NCBI GenBank assembly: GCA_963728935.1
Contig: CAVSMC010000008.1
Location: forward strand, 62,001-126,000
Origin: CAVSMC01 sp963728935
GTDB taxonomy: Bacteria; Pseudomonadota; Gammaproteobacteria; Burkholderiales; Casimicrobiaceae
DNA: 64,000 nucleotides
Reading direction: 5' to 3'
Shown: piece by piece, positions 17,049 to 25,255 of the stretch
Position numbering within the stretch: position 1 is the first letter of the stretch
Layout: each line of letters starts with the position of its first letter
Made by a program: the position numbers and the translations under genes
The notes under the pieces: generated by a model
Seen by the model: only the letters and a program-made list of their open reading frames with translations
Told to the model about the DNA's origin: nothing
Database searches by the model: none

Positions 17049-17251
17049 ATGCGACGGTGTCGACAATGGGTGTCGGTTCGCGCAAGCCGCTGACTTGCAC
17101 GCGCTGCAGCCCGCGCGGATGAAGCGCCTGGCGTCGACGGGGATTCGCGCTTCGCGTGAGACAGCGGCGCAGCGCGCGATAGTCGACGAATGCGCGTGAC
17201 TCGGGCATTCTTGTGATTCTTCATTGCCAGGCGACGCCACGGGAGACGACG

Positions 17252-18787
17252 ATGTCGACGGCATTGCCGGCCACTGCCACCGTCGCGGTGATCGGTGCCG
17301 GCGCGATGGGCTCGGGCATTGCGCAGATCGCCGCGCAGCATGGCCATCGCGTTCAGTTGCACGACACGCGCTTCGGTGCCGCCGACGCCGCGAAGCGCGG
17401 CATCGGCGATGCGCTCGGCAAGCTCGTCGCCAAGGGACGTCTCGCGCAACTCGACTGCGATGCCACGCTAGCGCGCATCAGCACAGTCGGCACGCTTGCC
17501 GATGCTTGCGTCGCCGGACTTTGCGTCGAGGCGATCGTCGAGGACATCGAAGTGAAGCGAGACCTGATCGGACTGCTCGAGAACGTCGTGTCGCCGCAAT
17601 GCGTGCTCGCGACCAACACATCGTCGCTGTCCATCACCGCGATCGCCCGCGGCGCGAAGCATCCGGCCCGCATCGTCGGCATGCATTTCTTCAATCCGGC
17701 GCCGTTGATGCCGCTGGTCGAAGTCGTCACCGGGCTCGCGACCGATCGCGCGGTGGCCGAAACCGTTTTCGCCACCGCGACCGCCTGGGGCAAGACCGCG
17801 GTCTACGCGACGTCGACGCCGGGATTCATCGTCAATCGCTGCGCGCGTCCGTTCTACGCGGAAGCGCTGCGGCTTCTCGCCGAGCGCGCAGCGGATCCCG
17901 CGACGATCGACGCGGTGATGCGTGAAGCGGGAGGCTTCCGCATGGGACCGTTCGAGTTGATGGATCTGATCGGCCACGATATCAATTTCGCGGTGACGAA
18001 GAGCGTCTGGGAAGCGTACTTCCACGATTCGCGCTTCACGCCGTCGGTCCGCCAGCAGGAGCTCGTCGCCGCCGGATTTCTTGGCCGAAAGAGCGGTCGC
18101 GGTTTCTTCGACTACGCTGCCGGAGCACGGACGCCGACGCCGCAGACCGAGCCTGCGCGCGCGCGGCCTTCGCGGATCGTCGTTCGCGGCGAGCCGCGCT
18201 TGCTCGACCCGCTCGTGCAGCGATTCGCCGCGGCCGGGCTCGCCGTCGATCGGGCGCAGGTCGATCCGCGCTTCGGTGACGGAGCGATGCAGATCGACGG
18301 TGCGTGGCTTGCGCTCTCCGACGGGCGCACGGCGACCGCGCGCGCGGCGGCCGTCGACGCGCGCGATCTCGTGCTCTGCGATCTCGCGCTCGATTTTGCG
18401 AGCGCGACACGTCTTGCGATCGCTGCTGCGGACGGTTGCGGCGACGCTTCGTATCGCGCGGTCGTCGGCGCGCTGCAGGCTGCCGGCGTCGCCGTTTCGC
18501 GCTTCGATGACGTCGCCGGCCTCGCCGTGCTGCGCACCGTTGCGATGCTCGCGAACGAGGCAGCCGACGCCGTCGTGCAGGGCGTCGCGCTGCCCTCCGA
18601 CGTCGATCTCGCCATGCAGAAGGGCGTCAACTATCCGCGGGGACCGCTCGGCTGGGCCGACGCGCTCGGCGTGCGAACGATCGCGACGGTGCTCGCAAAC
18701 ATCGCCGCGCATTACGGCGAAGACCGCTATCGCGCTTCGCCGATGATCGCGCGACGCGCGGTCTGCGGAGGCTCGCTGCATGGGTGA
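17252..18787 (+). CDS. paaH: 3-hydroxyadipyl-CoA dehydrogenase
   Basis: A 511-residue NAD-dependent 3-hydroxyacyl-CoA dehydrogenase acting late in the phenylacetyl-CoA pathway. The Rossmann motif is GAGAMGSG near the N-terminus; IVGMHFFNPAPLMPLVEVV and the first C-terminal domain (GFIVNRCARPFYAEALRLL, FGPFELMDLIG-like RMGPFELMDLIGHD) follow. The C-terminus carries a second copy of that domain (NYPRGPLGWADALG), as in PaaH and other two-domain homologues. ATG at 17252 is chosen for its GGGAG ribosome-binding site and family N-terminus. The stop overlaps paaI by 8 bases. Confidence 0.94.
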   Translation: MSTALPATATVAVIGAGAMGSGIAQIAAQHGHRVQLHDTRFGAADAAKRGIGDALGKLVAKGRLAQLDCDATLARISTVGTLADACVAGLCVEAIVEDIEVKRDLIGLLENVVSPQCVLATNTSSLSITAIARGAKHPARIVGMHFFNPAPLMPLVEVVTGLATDRAVAETVFATATAWGKTAVYATSTPGFIVNRCARPFYAEALRLLAERAADPATIDAVMREAGGFRMGPFELMDLIGHDINFAVTKSVWEAYFHDSRFTPSVRQQELVAAGFLGRKSGRGFFDYAAGARTPTPQTEPARARPSRIVVRGEPRLLDPLVQRFAAAGLAVDRAQVDPRFGDGAMQIDGAWLALSDGRTATARAAAVDARDLVLCDLALDFASATRLAIAAADGCGDASYRAVVGALQAAGVAVSRFDDVAGLAVLRTVAMLANEAADAVVQGVALPSDVDLAMQKGVNYPRGPLGWADALGVRTIATVLANIAAHYGEDRYRASPMIARRAVCGGSLHG

Positions 18788-19247
18788 GCACCATCCGGCA
18801 CTGTCGCCGGCCGAAGCGCAACAGCTGGCCGAACGGGTCGCCACGGCGATGTGGTCGCGCGACGACGCGACGCGCAACCTCGGGATGCGGATCGTTCGCG
18901 TGGCGCCCGGCGTTGCGCAGATCGCGATGACCGTGCGCGTCGACATGTTGAACGGTCACGCGATCTGTCACGGCGGCTTCATCTTCACGCTCGCCGACAG
19001 TGCGTTCGCGTACGCGTGCAACAGTTACAACCTGGTCACCGTCGCTTCGGGCTGCGCGATAGAATTTCTCGCGCCGGCGCGCGAGGGCGACACTCTCACG
19101 GCCGAGTGCAGGGAAGTCTCGTCGAGCGGGAGAACGGGTGTGTACGACGCCGACGTGACGAACCAGCGCGGCGAGAAGATCGCGCTGTTCCGCGGCAAGA
19201 GCTACCGCATCAAGGGCCACGTGACCGCAGAGCCGACCGGCTCCTAG
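18780..19247 (+). CDS. paaI: Hydroxyphenylacetyl-CoA thioesterase
   Basis: A 155-residue hotdog-fold thioesterase that removes dead-end acyl-CoAs such as ring-hydroxylated phenylacetyl-CoA, freeing CoA. The active-site segment is CHGGFIFTLADSAFAYACNS, with VASGCAIEFLAPAREGDTL following, both diagnostic of PaaI. It overlaps paaH and ends the paa series before the second REP cluster. paaK (ligase) and paaJ (thiolase) are not found in the window. Confidence 0.94.
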   Translation: MGEHHPALSPAEAQQLAERVATAMWSRDDATRNLGMRIVRVAPGVAQIAMTVRVDMLNGHAICHGGFIFTLADSAFAYACNSYNLVTVASGCAIEFLAPAREGDTLTAECREVSSSGRTGVYDADVTNQRGEKIALFRGKSYRIKGHVTAEPTGS

Positions 19248-19253
19248 CGCACC

Positions 19254-19349
19254 GAAAAGTAGGGTCAGACTCGACTTTTCGCTGACCGTTCGGCATCGCC
19301 GAGTCCGCCGCACGAAAAGTCGAGTCTGACCCTATTTTTCCTACTTTTC
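19254..19349. repeat. REP-like inverted repeat cluster 2
   Basis: A forward core copy (19262-19280) and a reverse copy (19314-19332) of GGGTCAGACTCGACTTTTC face each other around a 33-base centre, flanked by GAAAAGTAG-type ends. The pair lies between convergent paaI and lysR and can fold into a long hairpin, so it may act as a bidirectional terminator. Its right edge supplies the lysR stop codon and its last two codons. Confidence 0.85.
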
Positions 19350-20231
19350 GCGGAACAGCGACACGATCAGCTCGCGCAGCCACCGATTGCCCGCGTCGCC
19401 GACGAACCGCCATGCCCAGTGCACGCTGACGTCGAACGCAGGTAGTCCGACGCGAGAGCGCCAGACGGCATAGTCGCCCATCTGCGCGAATACATCGTAG
19501 AGGCGCGACGGCATCACGACGGCGAGATCGGTCTCGGCAAGGATGCGCGGCAGCACCATGAAGTGCGGCGTCGACAGCCGAACGCGTCCCGTCAATCCGA
19601 GCGCTTCGAGCGCGCGCGCCGTCGCCGGGTGCGAACGGACGAGTGCGTAGTCGAGCTTCGCGAGCGCGGCGCGGCTTGATCGCGTCTGCGCGAGCGGGTG
19701 CTGGCGGCGCATGACGACGACGTAGCGTTCGGACAGCAGCAGCGTCTTCTCGGCGTTGCCGAGCGACGGAATGTAGCCCAGCGCAAGATCGATCCGCGCG
19801 CTCTCGAGCGCCGGCAGGATGTCGCCGGTGTCGAGCTGATGGACTTCGACGCGCACGTTTGGCGCGCGATGGGCGAGCGCCGCCATCAGCGGCGGCAGGA
19901 ACACCGCTTCGCCGATGTCGGTCATGTGCAGCCGGAACGTCCGCTCGGACGCGGCGGGATCGTAGCGTTCGGTGTCGTTGATCGCGACATCGAGGATGCG
20001 CAGCGCCTGGCGCACTGCGTCGGCAAGCCGATCGGCCTTCGCCGTCGGCGCCACGCCGCTCGCCCGGCGCACGAACAGCGGGTCCCGATGCAGCGCGCGC
20101 AGCCGTGCGAGCGCGTGGCTCACCGTCGGCTGCGAGACGCCGAGCCGCTCGGCTGCGCGCGACACGCTCGCCTCGGCGTAGATCGCGTCGAACGTCTGCA
20201 ACAGGTTGAGGTCGATGTCGGCGATATTCAT
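19341..20231 (-). CDS. LysR-family transcriptional regulator
   Basis: A 296-residue LysR regulator. The N-terminal winged helix (IDLNLLQTFDAIYAEASVSRAAERLGVSQPTVSHALARLRALHRDPLFVR) is complete, followed by an effector-binding domain (from about residue 90). It is divergent from iorA with 85 bases between them, the classical layout for a LysR activator and its target. The effector is therefore likely an arylpyruvate or related acid, by inference. The final residues Glu-Lys-stop are encoded by the edge of the adjacent repeat. Confidence 0.92.
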   Translation of the reverse strand: MNIADIDLNLLQTFDAIYAEASVSRAAERLGVSQPTVSHALARLRALHRDPLFVRRASGVAPTAKADRLADAVRQALRILDVAINDTERYDPAASERTFRLHMTDIGEAVFLPPLMAALAHRAPNVRVEVHQLDTGDILPALESARIDLALGYIPSLGNAEKTLLLSERYVVVMRRQHPLAQTRSSRAALAKLDYALVRSHPATARALEALGLTGRVRLSTPHFMVLPRILAETDLAVVMPSRLYDVFAQMGDYAVWRSRVGLPAFDVSVHWAWRFVGDAGNRWLRELIVSLFREK

Positions 20232-20316
20232 GGCAAGAATGAGCTATATGGCGTCCATGATATCGACAAATAGTACGCCCGCGCTTACAGTAGGGCGAAT
20301 ACCCAGGAGGAGTCGC
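20232..20316. promoter_or_regulatory. Divergent lysR-iorA regulatory region
   Basis: An 85-base gap more AT-rich than its surroundings, containing TATATGGCGTCCATGATAT (20245-20263) with short inverted TGG/CCA arms within an interrupted ATAT-flanked palindrome. LysR proteins usually bind such T-N11-A palindromes between divergent genes. AGGAGGAG just before the GTG at 20317 fixes the iorA start. The operator assignment is inference. Confidence 0.4.
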
Positions 20317-22470
20317 GTGGAAGTTTCGTTCAGCCGCGAGGTTCGGATGCTGCGCCGCGGCGGCGGCGAAACGTTCGAAGGCGAGGGCATCCTCGCGATC
20401 ACCAAGGCGCTGCTGCAGTCCGGCGTTGCCTACGTCGGCGGTTACCAGGGCGCGCCGGTGTCCCACTTGATGGACGTACTCGTGCAGGCGAAGGACTACC
20501 TCGCCGAGCTCGGCGTCCACGTCGAGGCGTGCGCGAACGAGGCGTCGGCGGCCGCGATGCTCGGCGCATCGATCCACTATCCGCTGCGCGGCGCCGTCAC
20601 GTGGAAGTCGATCGTCGGCACCAACGTCGCCGCCGACGCGCTGTCGAATCTCGCCTCTCCCGGCGTCACCGGGGGTGCTCTGATCGTCATCGGCGAGGAC
20701 TACGGCGAAGGCGCGAGCGTCGTGCAGGAGCGCTCGCTCGCGTTCGCGCTGAAATCGTCGTTGCTGCTGCTCGACCCGCGGCCCGAGCTCGCCCACATGG
20801 TCCGCACGGTCGAGCACGCGTTCGCATTGTCCGAGGCGGCGAGCACGCCGGCGATGCTGCAGCTTCGCGTGCGCGCCTGCCATGTGCGCGGGCGCTTCGA
20901 ATGCCGCGACAACGTCGCGCCGCCGGTATCGGCGAATCATGCGATGGAAGGCCCGGCGCCGTTCGACTACGCGCGCCTTTCGCATCCGCCGTCCACGTTT
21001 CGTCACGAGAAGGTCAAGAGCGCCGAGCGGCTGCCGGCCGCCCGGCGTTACATCGCCGAGCATGGGCTGAACGAGCGGTTCAACGGCCGTCGCGACGACC
21101 TCGGCATCATCGTGCTCGGCGGTCTGTACAACTCGCTCGTGCGAGCGCTCGCGCAGTTCGGCCTCGCCGACGCTTTCGGCGAAAGTCTCTTGCCGATCTT
21201 CGTTCTGAACGTCGTCTACCCGATAGTGCCCGAAGAGATCCACGGCTTTTGCGCCGGCAAGCGCGCGGTGCTCGTCGTCGAGGAGGGTCAGCCGGAATTC
21301 GTCGAGCAGGAGATCGTCTCGCTTCTCGCGCGCGCCGGCGTCGCTACGCGCGTCGAGGGCAAGGGTCCGTTGCCGATGGCGGGCGAATACTCGGTCGAGG
21401 CGATCGCCCGCGGTCTCGCCGACTTTCTGCGACGCCACGCGCCGGAGCTCGCGCTGGGCGAAGGCGAACGATGGCTCTCCGCGCTCGATGCGCGCCGTAC
21501 CGACGTCGCCGCCGCACTCGTGCAGCCGCTGCCGCCGCGGCCGCCGAACTTCTGCATCGGCTGCCCCGAGCGACCGGTGTTCGCGGCGATGAAGCTCGCG
21601 CAGCAGACGGTCGGACCGGTGCACGTCGCTGCCGACATCGGATGCCATTCGTTCGCGACGTTCGAGCCGTTCTCGCAGGGCCACTCGATCCTCGGTTACG
21701 GCATGAGCCTCGCGAGCCGCGCCGGCGTGTCCCCGGCGATGAAGCGGCGCGTCATGGCGGTCATGGGCGACGGCGGCTTCTGGCACAACGGACTTCTCAC
21801 CGGCGTGCAATCGGCGCTGTTCAACGGTGCCGACGCCGTTCTCGTCATCATGAAGAACGGTTACACGTCGGCGACCGGCACGCAGGAAATCATCTCGACG
21901 CCCACCGACGCGGCGAAGGACGACGCCGAGGACAAGGGCGAGAGCCTCGCGCACAAGAACGCGCTGATCGAGCGCACGCTCGCCGGCATCGGCGTCAAGT
22001 GGCTGCGCAAGGTCGACAGCTACCACGTCGACGAGATGCGCTCGACGCTCGAGGAGGCGTTGACCACCGACCATGCCGGCCTCAAGGTGATCATCGCCGA
22101 AGGTGAATGCCAGCTCGAGCGCCAGCGCCGCGTCAAACCGTGGCGCGCGAAGCTGCTCGCCGCGGGAACGCGCGTCGTTCGCGTGAAGTACGGCGTCGAC
22201 GAGGATACGTGCTCGGGCGATCACTCGTGCATTCGGCTGTCCGGTTGTCCGACGCTGTCGTTGAAGGACAGCGGCGACCCGCTGAAGGTCGATCCGGTCG
22301 CCACCGTGCTCGACGGCTGCGTCGGTTGCGGGCTCTGCGGCGAGAACGCGCATGCGGCGAGCCTCTGTCCGTCGTTCTACCGCGGCGAAGTGATCCAGAA
22401 CCCGAATTGGCGCGACCGCATGGCCGCTGCGGCACGCAACGTGTTCGTCAGGGCGATGCAGCCGGCATGA
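20317..22470 (+). CDS. iorA: Indolepyruvate ferredoxin oxidoreductase, alpha subunit
   Basis: A 717-residue thiamine-diphosphate enzyme that decarboxylates arylpyruvates to arylacetyl-CoA. Visible are the N-terminal transketolase-like part (GYQGAPVSHLMDVL, NEASAAAMLGASIHYPLRGAVTWKS), a Cys-bearing FCIGCPERP segment, the TPP motif MGDGGFWHNG...MKNGYTSATGTQ, and a C-terminal region with CSGDHSC, GCPTL and CVGCGLC for iron-sulfur clusters. GTG at 20317 follows a strong AGGAGGAG; the open frame upstream is rejected. The stop overlaps iorB (ATGA). Adjacent paa genes suggest phenylpyruvate as a natural substrate. Confidence 0.92.
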   Translation: MEVSFSREVRMLRRGGGETFEGEGILAITKALLQSGVAYVGGYQGAPVSHLMDVLVQAKDYLAELGVHVEACANEASAAAMLGASIHYPLRGAVTWKSIVGTNVAADALSNLASPGVTGGALIVIGEDYGEGASVVQERSLAFALKSSLLLLDPRPELAHMVRTVEHAFALSEAASTPAMLQLRVRACHVRGRFECRDNVAPPVSANHAMEGPAPFDYARLSHPPSTFRHEKVKSAERLPAARRYIAEHGLNERFNGRRDDLGIIVLGGLYNSLVRALAQFGLADAFGESLLPIFVLNVVYPIVPEEIHGFCAGKRAVLVVEEGQPEFVEQEIVSLLARAGVATRVEGKGPLPMAGEYSVEAIARGLADFLRRHAPELALGEGERWLSALDARRTDVAAALVQPLPPRPPNFCIGCPERPVFAAMKLAQQTVGPVHVAADIGCHSFATFEPFSQGHSILGYGMSLASRAGVSPAMKRRVMAVMGDGGFWHNGLLTGVQSALFNGADAVLVIMKNGYTSATGTQEIISTPTDAAKDDAEDKGESLAHKNALIERTLAGIGVKWLRKVDSYHVDEMRSTLEEALTTDHAGLKVIIAEGECQLERQRRVKPWRAKLLAAGTRVVRVKYGVDEDTCSGDHSCIRLSGCPTLSLKDSGDPLKVDPVATVLDGCVGCGLCGENAHAASLCPSFYRGEVIQNPNWRDRMAAAARNVFVRAMQPA

Positions 22471-24050
22471 CCCGCGAGCGACCGGTCACGATTCTCGTTG
22501 CCGCATTGGGCGGGCAAGGCGGCGGCGTGCTCGCCGAATGGCTCGTCGACGCCGCGGCGCATGCGGGCTATCGGGCGCAGAGCACATCGATTCCGGGCGT
22601 CGCGCAGCGCACCGGCGCGACGACGTACTACATCGAGATCTTCCCGACGCCCGCAAACGCATTGTCGGGGCGTGAGCCGGTGTTCTCGCTGCTGCCCGTG
22701 CCGGGCTGCATCGACGTGCTGGTCGCCTCCGAGCTGCTCGAGACCGCGCGCATCGTGCAAAGCGGCATGGCGGATGCGGCGAGCACGACGATCGTCACGT
22801 CGTCGTCGCGCGCGCTCACGACCGCCGAGAAGATGTCGCTCGGCGACGGCCGCTTCGCGTCGGACCGCCTCTACGACGCCGCGCGAAAGCACAGCCGGCG
22901 CTTCGTCGCATTCGACATGGAAGCGGCCGCGCGCGAAGCGGGCACGGTCGTGAGCGCCGTGATGTTCGGAGCGGTAGCTGCGACCGGCGTCCTGCCGTTC
23001 GGCCGCGACGCGTGCGAGGCTGCGATCGATGCGATGGGCGTCGGCGCACAGGCGAGCCGACGCGGGTTCGCCACAGGCTTCAACCTCATGGCGTCCCCGA
23101 CAACGCTTGGTAGCGCTGCCGCCGTGCTGCCGAAATCGCCGGTAACGGACGTCTCCGTCGCGATCGCTGCCTTTCCCGCGTCGTGCCGCGACATCGTCGC
23201 AGCCGGGTATCGTCGCCTTGTCGAATTCCAGGGCACGGCGTACGCGGAGCTCTATCTCGATCGGCTCGCCGCGGTTCGCGACGCCGAGCATGCGCACGAC
23301 GCACCGCCCGGGCACGACGCCGCGGTCACGCGCGAAACGGCGCGCTTTCTCGCGCTTTGGATGGCGTTCGACGACATCGTGCGCGTCGCGCAATTGAAGT
23401 GCCGCGCGAGCCGCTTCGCGCGTGTGCGCCGTGAAGTCGGCGCGGCCGAGCGCGACATCGTTCGCATCGTCGATCTGTTCAAGCCCGGCGTGCCGGAGAT
23501 CGCGGGACTGTTGCCGGCATCGCTCGCGCGTTCGATGCTTGCGTGGGACCGGCGGCGACAGGCGCGCGGCAAGCGGCCCTTTGCGATCGCGCTGCATCTG
23601 CGCAGCGACGGCGTTGCCGGTTTCGCGGCGTTGCGCGCGCTCGCCGCATTGCGCGGGCTGAGGCCGCGGATGTCGCGTTATGCCGAGGAGCAAGCGGCGA
23701 TCGAGCGCTGGCTCGCGGCGATCGCCGCGGCGCTCGCATCGGACCGGTCGTGCGCGTACGAGATCGCGCTCTGCGGCCGGTTGGTCAAGGGGTACGGCGA
23801 GACCAACGCGCGCGGCAAGCGCAATCTCGCGCACATCGTCGAGCATCTCGCCGGCGAGCGCGCATTCGCGTCGCCGGGCGAGCGCGCGCAGGCGATCCGC
23901 GACGCGCGCGAGGCGGCGCTCGCTGACGAAGGCGGTCGCACGTTGGACGCCGCGCTCGCGCGGCACGGCGCGCCGCCGCGGCCGGTCGTCGCCAAGCCCA
24001 TCGCATGGACGAAGAAACCCGCGGCGTCGCAGCCGAGGCGCGTCGCATGA
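22467..24050 (+). CDS. iorB: Indolepyruvate oxidoreductase, beta-family subunit with C-terminal extension
   Basis: A 527-residue partner of IorA. The first about 190 residues are the pyruvate-oxidoreductase gamma-type domain (VAALGGQGGGVLAEWLVDAA, GVAQRTGATTYYIEI, VLVASELLE). The remaining about 300 residues are an additional helical, Arg-rich domain (RRLVEFQGTAYAELYLDRL, KGYGETNARGKRNLAHIVEHL) of the kind fused to this subunit in many beta-proteobacterial homologues and probably corresponding to DUF6537. Archaeal IorB is only about 200 residues. ATGA overlaps join it to iorA upstream and the thioesterase downstream. Confidence 0.88.
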   Translation: MTRERPVTILVAALGGQGGGVLAEWLVDAAAHAGYRAQSTSIPGVAQRTGATTYYIEIFPTPANALSGREPVFSLLPVPGCIDVLVASELLETARIVQSGMADAASTTIVTSSSRALTTAEKMSLGDGRFASDRLYDAARKHSRRFVAFDMEAAAREAGTVVSAVMFGAVAATGVLPFGRDACEAAIDAMGVGAQASRRGFATGFNLMASPTTLGSAAAVLPKSPVTDVSVAIAAFPASCRDIVAAGYRRLVEFQGTAYAELYLDRLAAVRDAEHAHDAPPGHDAAVTRETARFLALWMAFDDIVRVAQLKCRASRFARVRREVGAAERDIVRIVDLFKPGVPEIAGLLPASLARSMLAWDRRRQARGKRPFAIALHLRSDGVAGFAALRALAALRGLRPRMSRYAEEQAAIERWLAAIAAALASDRSCAYEIALCGRLVKGYGETNARGKRNLAHIVEHLAGERAFASPGERAQAIRDAREAALADEGGRTLDAALARHGAPPRPVVAKPIAWTKKPAASQPRRVA

Positions 24051-24463
24051 CGTTTCGCCACACGACCGAGTTCACCGTCGAATTCGGTGACTGCGATCCG
24101 GCGCAGGTCGTCTGGTTTCCCAATTTCTTCCGCTGGATGGACGCGGCGTCGCGTCACTTCTTTCTCGCGGCGGGCGTGCCGCCGTGGCGAGAGCTCGAGC
24201 GCACCGAAGGCATCATCGGCACGCCGCTGGTCGAGGCATCGGCGCGCTTCATCCGGCCGGCGACCTACGGCGACCGGATCGCGATCGAGACCGCGGCGGA
24301 GTGGCGCGGCAACCGGATCGTGCTCGTGCACGTCATTCGCCGCGGCGACGACATATTGGTCGAGGGCACCGAGGTGCGCTTCTTCGCGCGGCGCCATCCG
24401 GACGATCCGCGCAAGATCATCCCGGTGCCCGCGCCGGACAGCGTACGCATGTTGTTGGATTGA
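24047..24463 (+). CDS. Acyl-CoA thioesterase, 4-hydroxybenzoyl-CoA thioesterase-like
   Basis: A 138-residue hotdog-fold protein. FTVEFGDCDPAQVVWFPNFFRWMDAASRHFF is the 4-hydroxybenzoyl-CoA thioesterase/YbgC signature, with the Asp after FGDCD as catalytic acid. ATG at 24047 overlaps the iorB stop (ATGA) and is preferred over an upstream ATG inside iorB. Translational coupling to iorAB suggests it hydrolyses arylacetyl- or aroyl-CoA made by IorAB, either to recycle CoA or to release an aryl-acid product. Substrate specificity is not readable. Confidence 0.85.
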   Translation: MTFRHTTEFTVEFGDCDPAQVVWFPNFFRWMDAASRHFFLAAGVPPWRELERTEGIIGTPLVEASARFIRPATYGDRIAIETAAEWRGNRIVLVHVIRRGDDILVEGTEVRFFARRHPDDPRKIIPVPAPDSVRMLLD

Positions 24464-24547
24464 GCACGCGGCACCGCGAGCGCCGGATACCGGCGGCGCC
24501 ATAACAACATCCGCGCGCACGACGCGCGGAGCCAGAGGAGGATCGCG

Positions 24548-25087
24548 ATGGAGCACGTCGTCACCGACGCACCGATTCGCCCCGGCGCGGCACTCGGCCC
24601 GGCCGGACGTGCACTGCTCGTGCTCGCGCGCTGGCTCGCGATCGCCGGTGGGACGGTCTTCGTCGCGCTGGTCGTGATGGAGATCGTCTCGATCGTCGGG
24701 CGAAAGCTCTTCTCGTGGACGGTTCCCGGTGACGTCGAAGTGCTGCAGATGTGCGCGGCATTCGCGTCGGCGACGTTCTTCGCGTACTGTCATCTCGTCG
24801 GCGGCGACGTCAAGGTCGACTTCTTCACGCACAAGCTCGCGCCGCGCACGATCGCGCGGCTCGACGCGTTCGGCTCCTTTCTCGTCGGCTCGTTCGGCGC
24901 GCTGATCGCGTGGCGCTCGGCCGCCGGAGCGCAGTCGATCATGGAGGTGGGTGAGACGTCGGCGATCCTCGGCTGGCCGGTCTGGATCGCGCAGGCGCTG
25001 ATGGTGCCGGGATTCATTTTGCTCGCGCTCGCCGGCTTCTACATGGCGGCGCACCACGTGCGATCGAGCCTTCGGGTGCGCGGATGA
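24548..25087 (+). CDS. TRAP transporter small membrane subunit (DctQ family)
   Basis: A 179-residue integral membrane protein with four hydrophobic segments (about residues 35-60, 70-90, 110-130, 145-170). ALVVMEIVSIVGRKLFSWTVPGDVEVLQM matches the conserved DctQ segment. It is the small subunit of a tripartite ATP-independent periplasmic transporter, normally paired with the M subunit encoded 168 bases downstream. GAGGAGG precedes the ATG. Its position after iorAB suggests uptake of an aromatic acid or arylpyruvate, by context only. Confidence 0.9.
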   Translation: MEHVVTDAPIRPGAALGPAGRALLVLARWLAIAGGTVFVALVVMEIVSIVGRKLFSWTVPGDVEVLQMCAAFASATFFAYCHLVGGDVKVDFFTHKLAPRTIARLDAFGSFLVGSFGALIAWRSAAGAQSIMEVGETSAILGWPVWIAQALMVPGFILLALAGFYMAAHHVRSSLRVRG

Positions 25088-25255
25088 GACATCCTGTGTC
25101 AACCCCCCGCCGTGTTGAGGCGCAGCGCGAGCCAAAGGCCCGAAGGGCGCGTCGCCGCGCGAGTCCGCCGAGGCGGACGGAGCGCCCGTCGACGCATAGC
25201 GACCGATCGGAGGCCGAGGGATGACCTCTTCATCCGAGACGGCGCCGGGACTCCG
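25088..25255. repeat. Palindrome-rich insertion between TRAP Q and M genes
   Basis: This 168-base gap contains a nested hairpin: inner arms GTCCGCC (25163-25169) and GGCGGAC (25172-25178), outer arms GGGCGC (25145-25150) and GCGCCC (25182-25187). Just upstream is GGCCCGAAGGGC. In TRAP operons the Q and M genes are usually adjacent or overlapping, so this looks like an inserted mobile intergenic repeat. It could slow transcription or protect an mRNA end. Confidence 0.6.

Noticed and set aside
17049..17251. Possible small minus-strand gene between paaG and paaH
   Set aside because: Translations are Arg/Ala-rich, lack a ribosome-binding site and run into paaG; treated as an ordinary gap.
20206..20316. 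37-codon N-terminal extension of iorA
   Set aside because: It crosses the regulatory region, overlaps lysR, and a strong AGGAGGAG sits right before the GTG at 20317.
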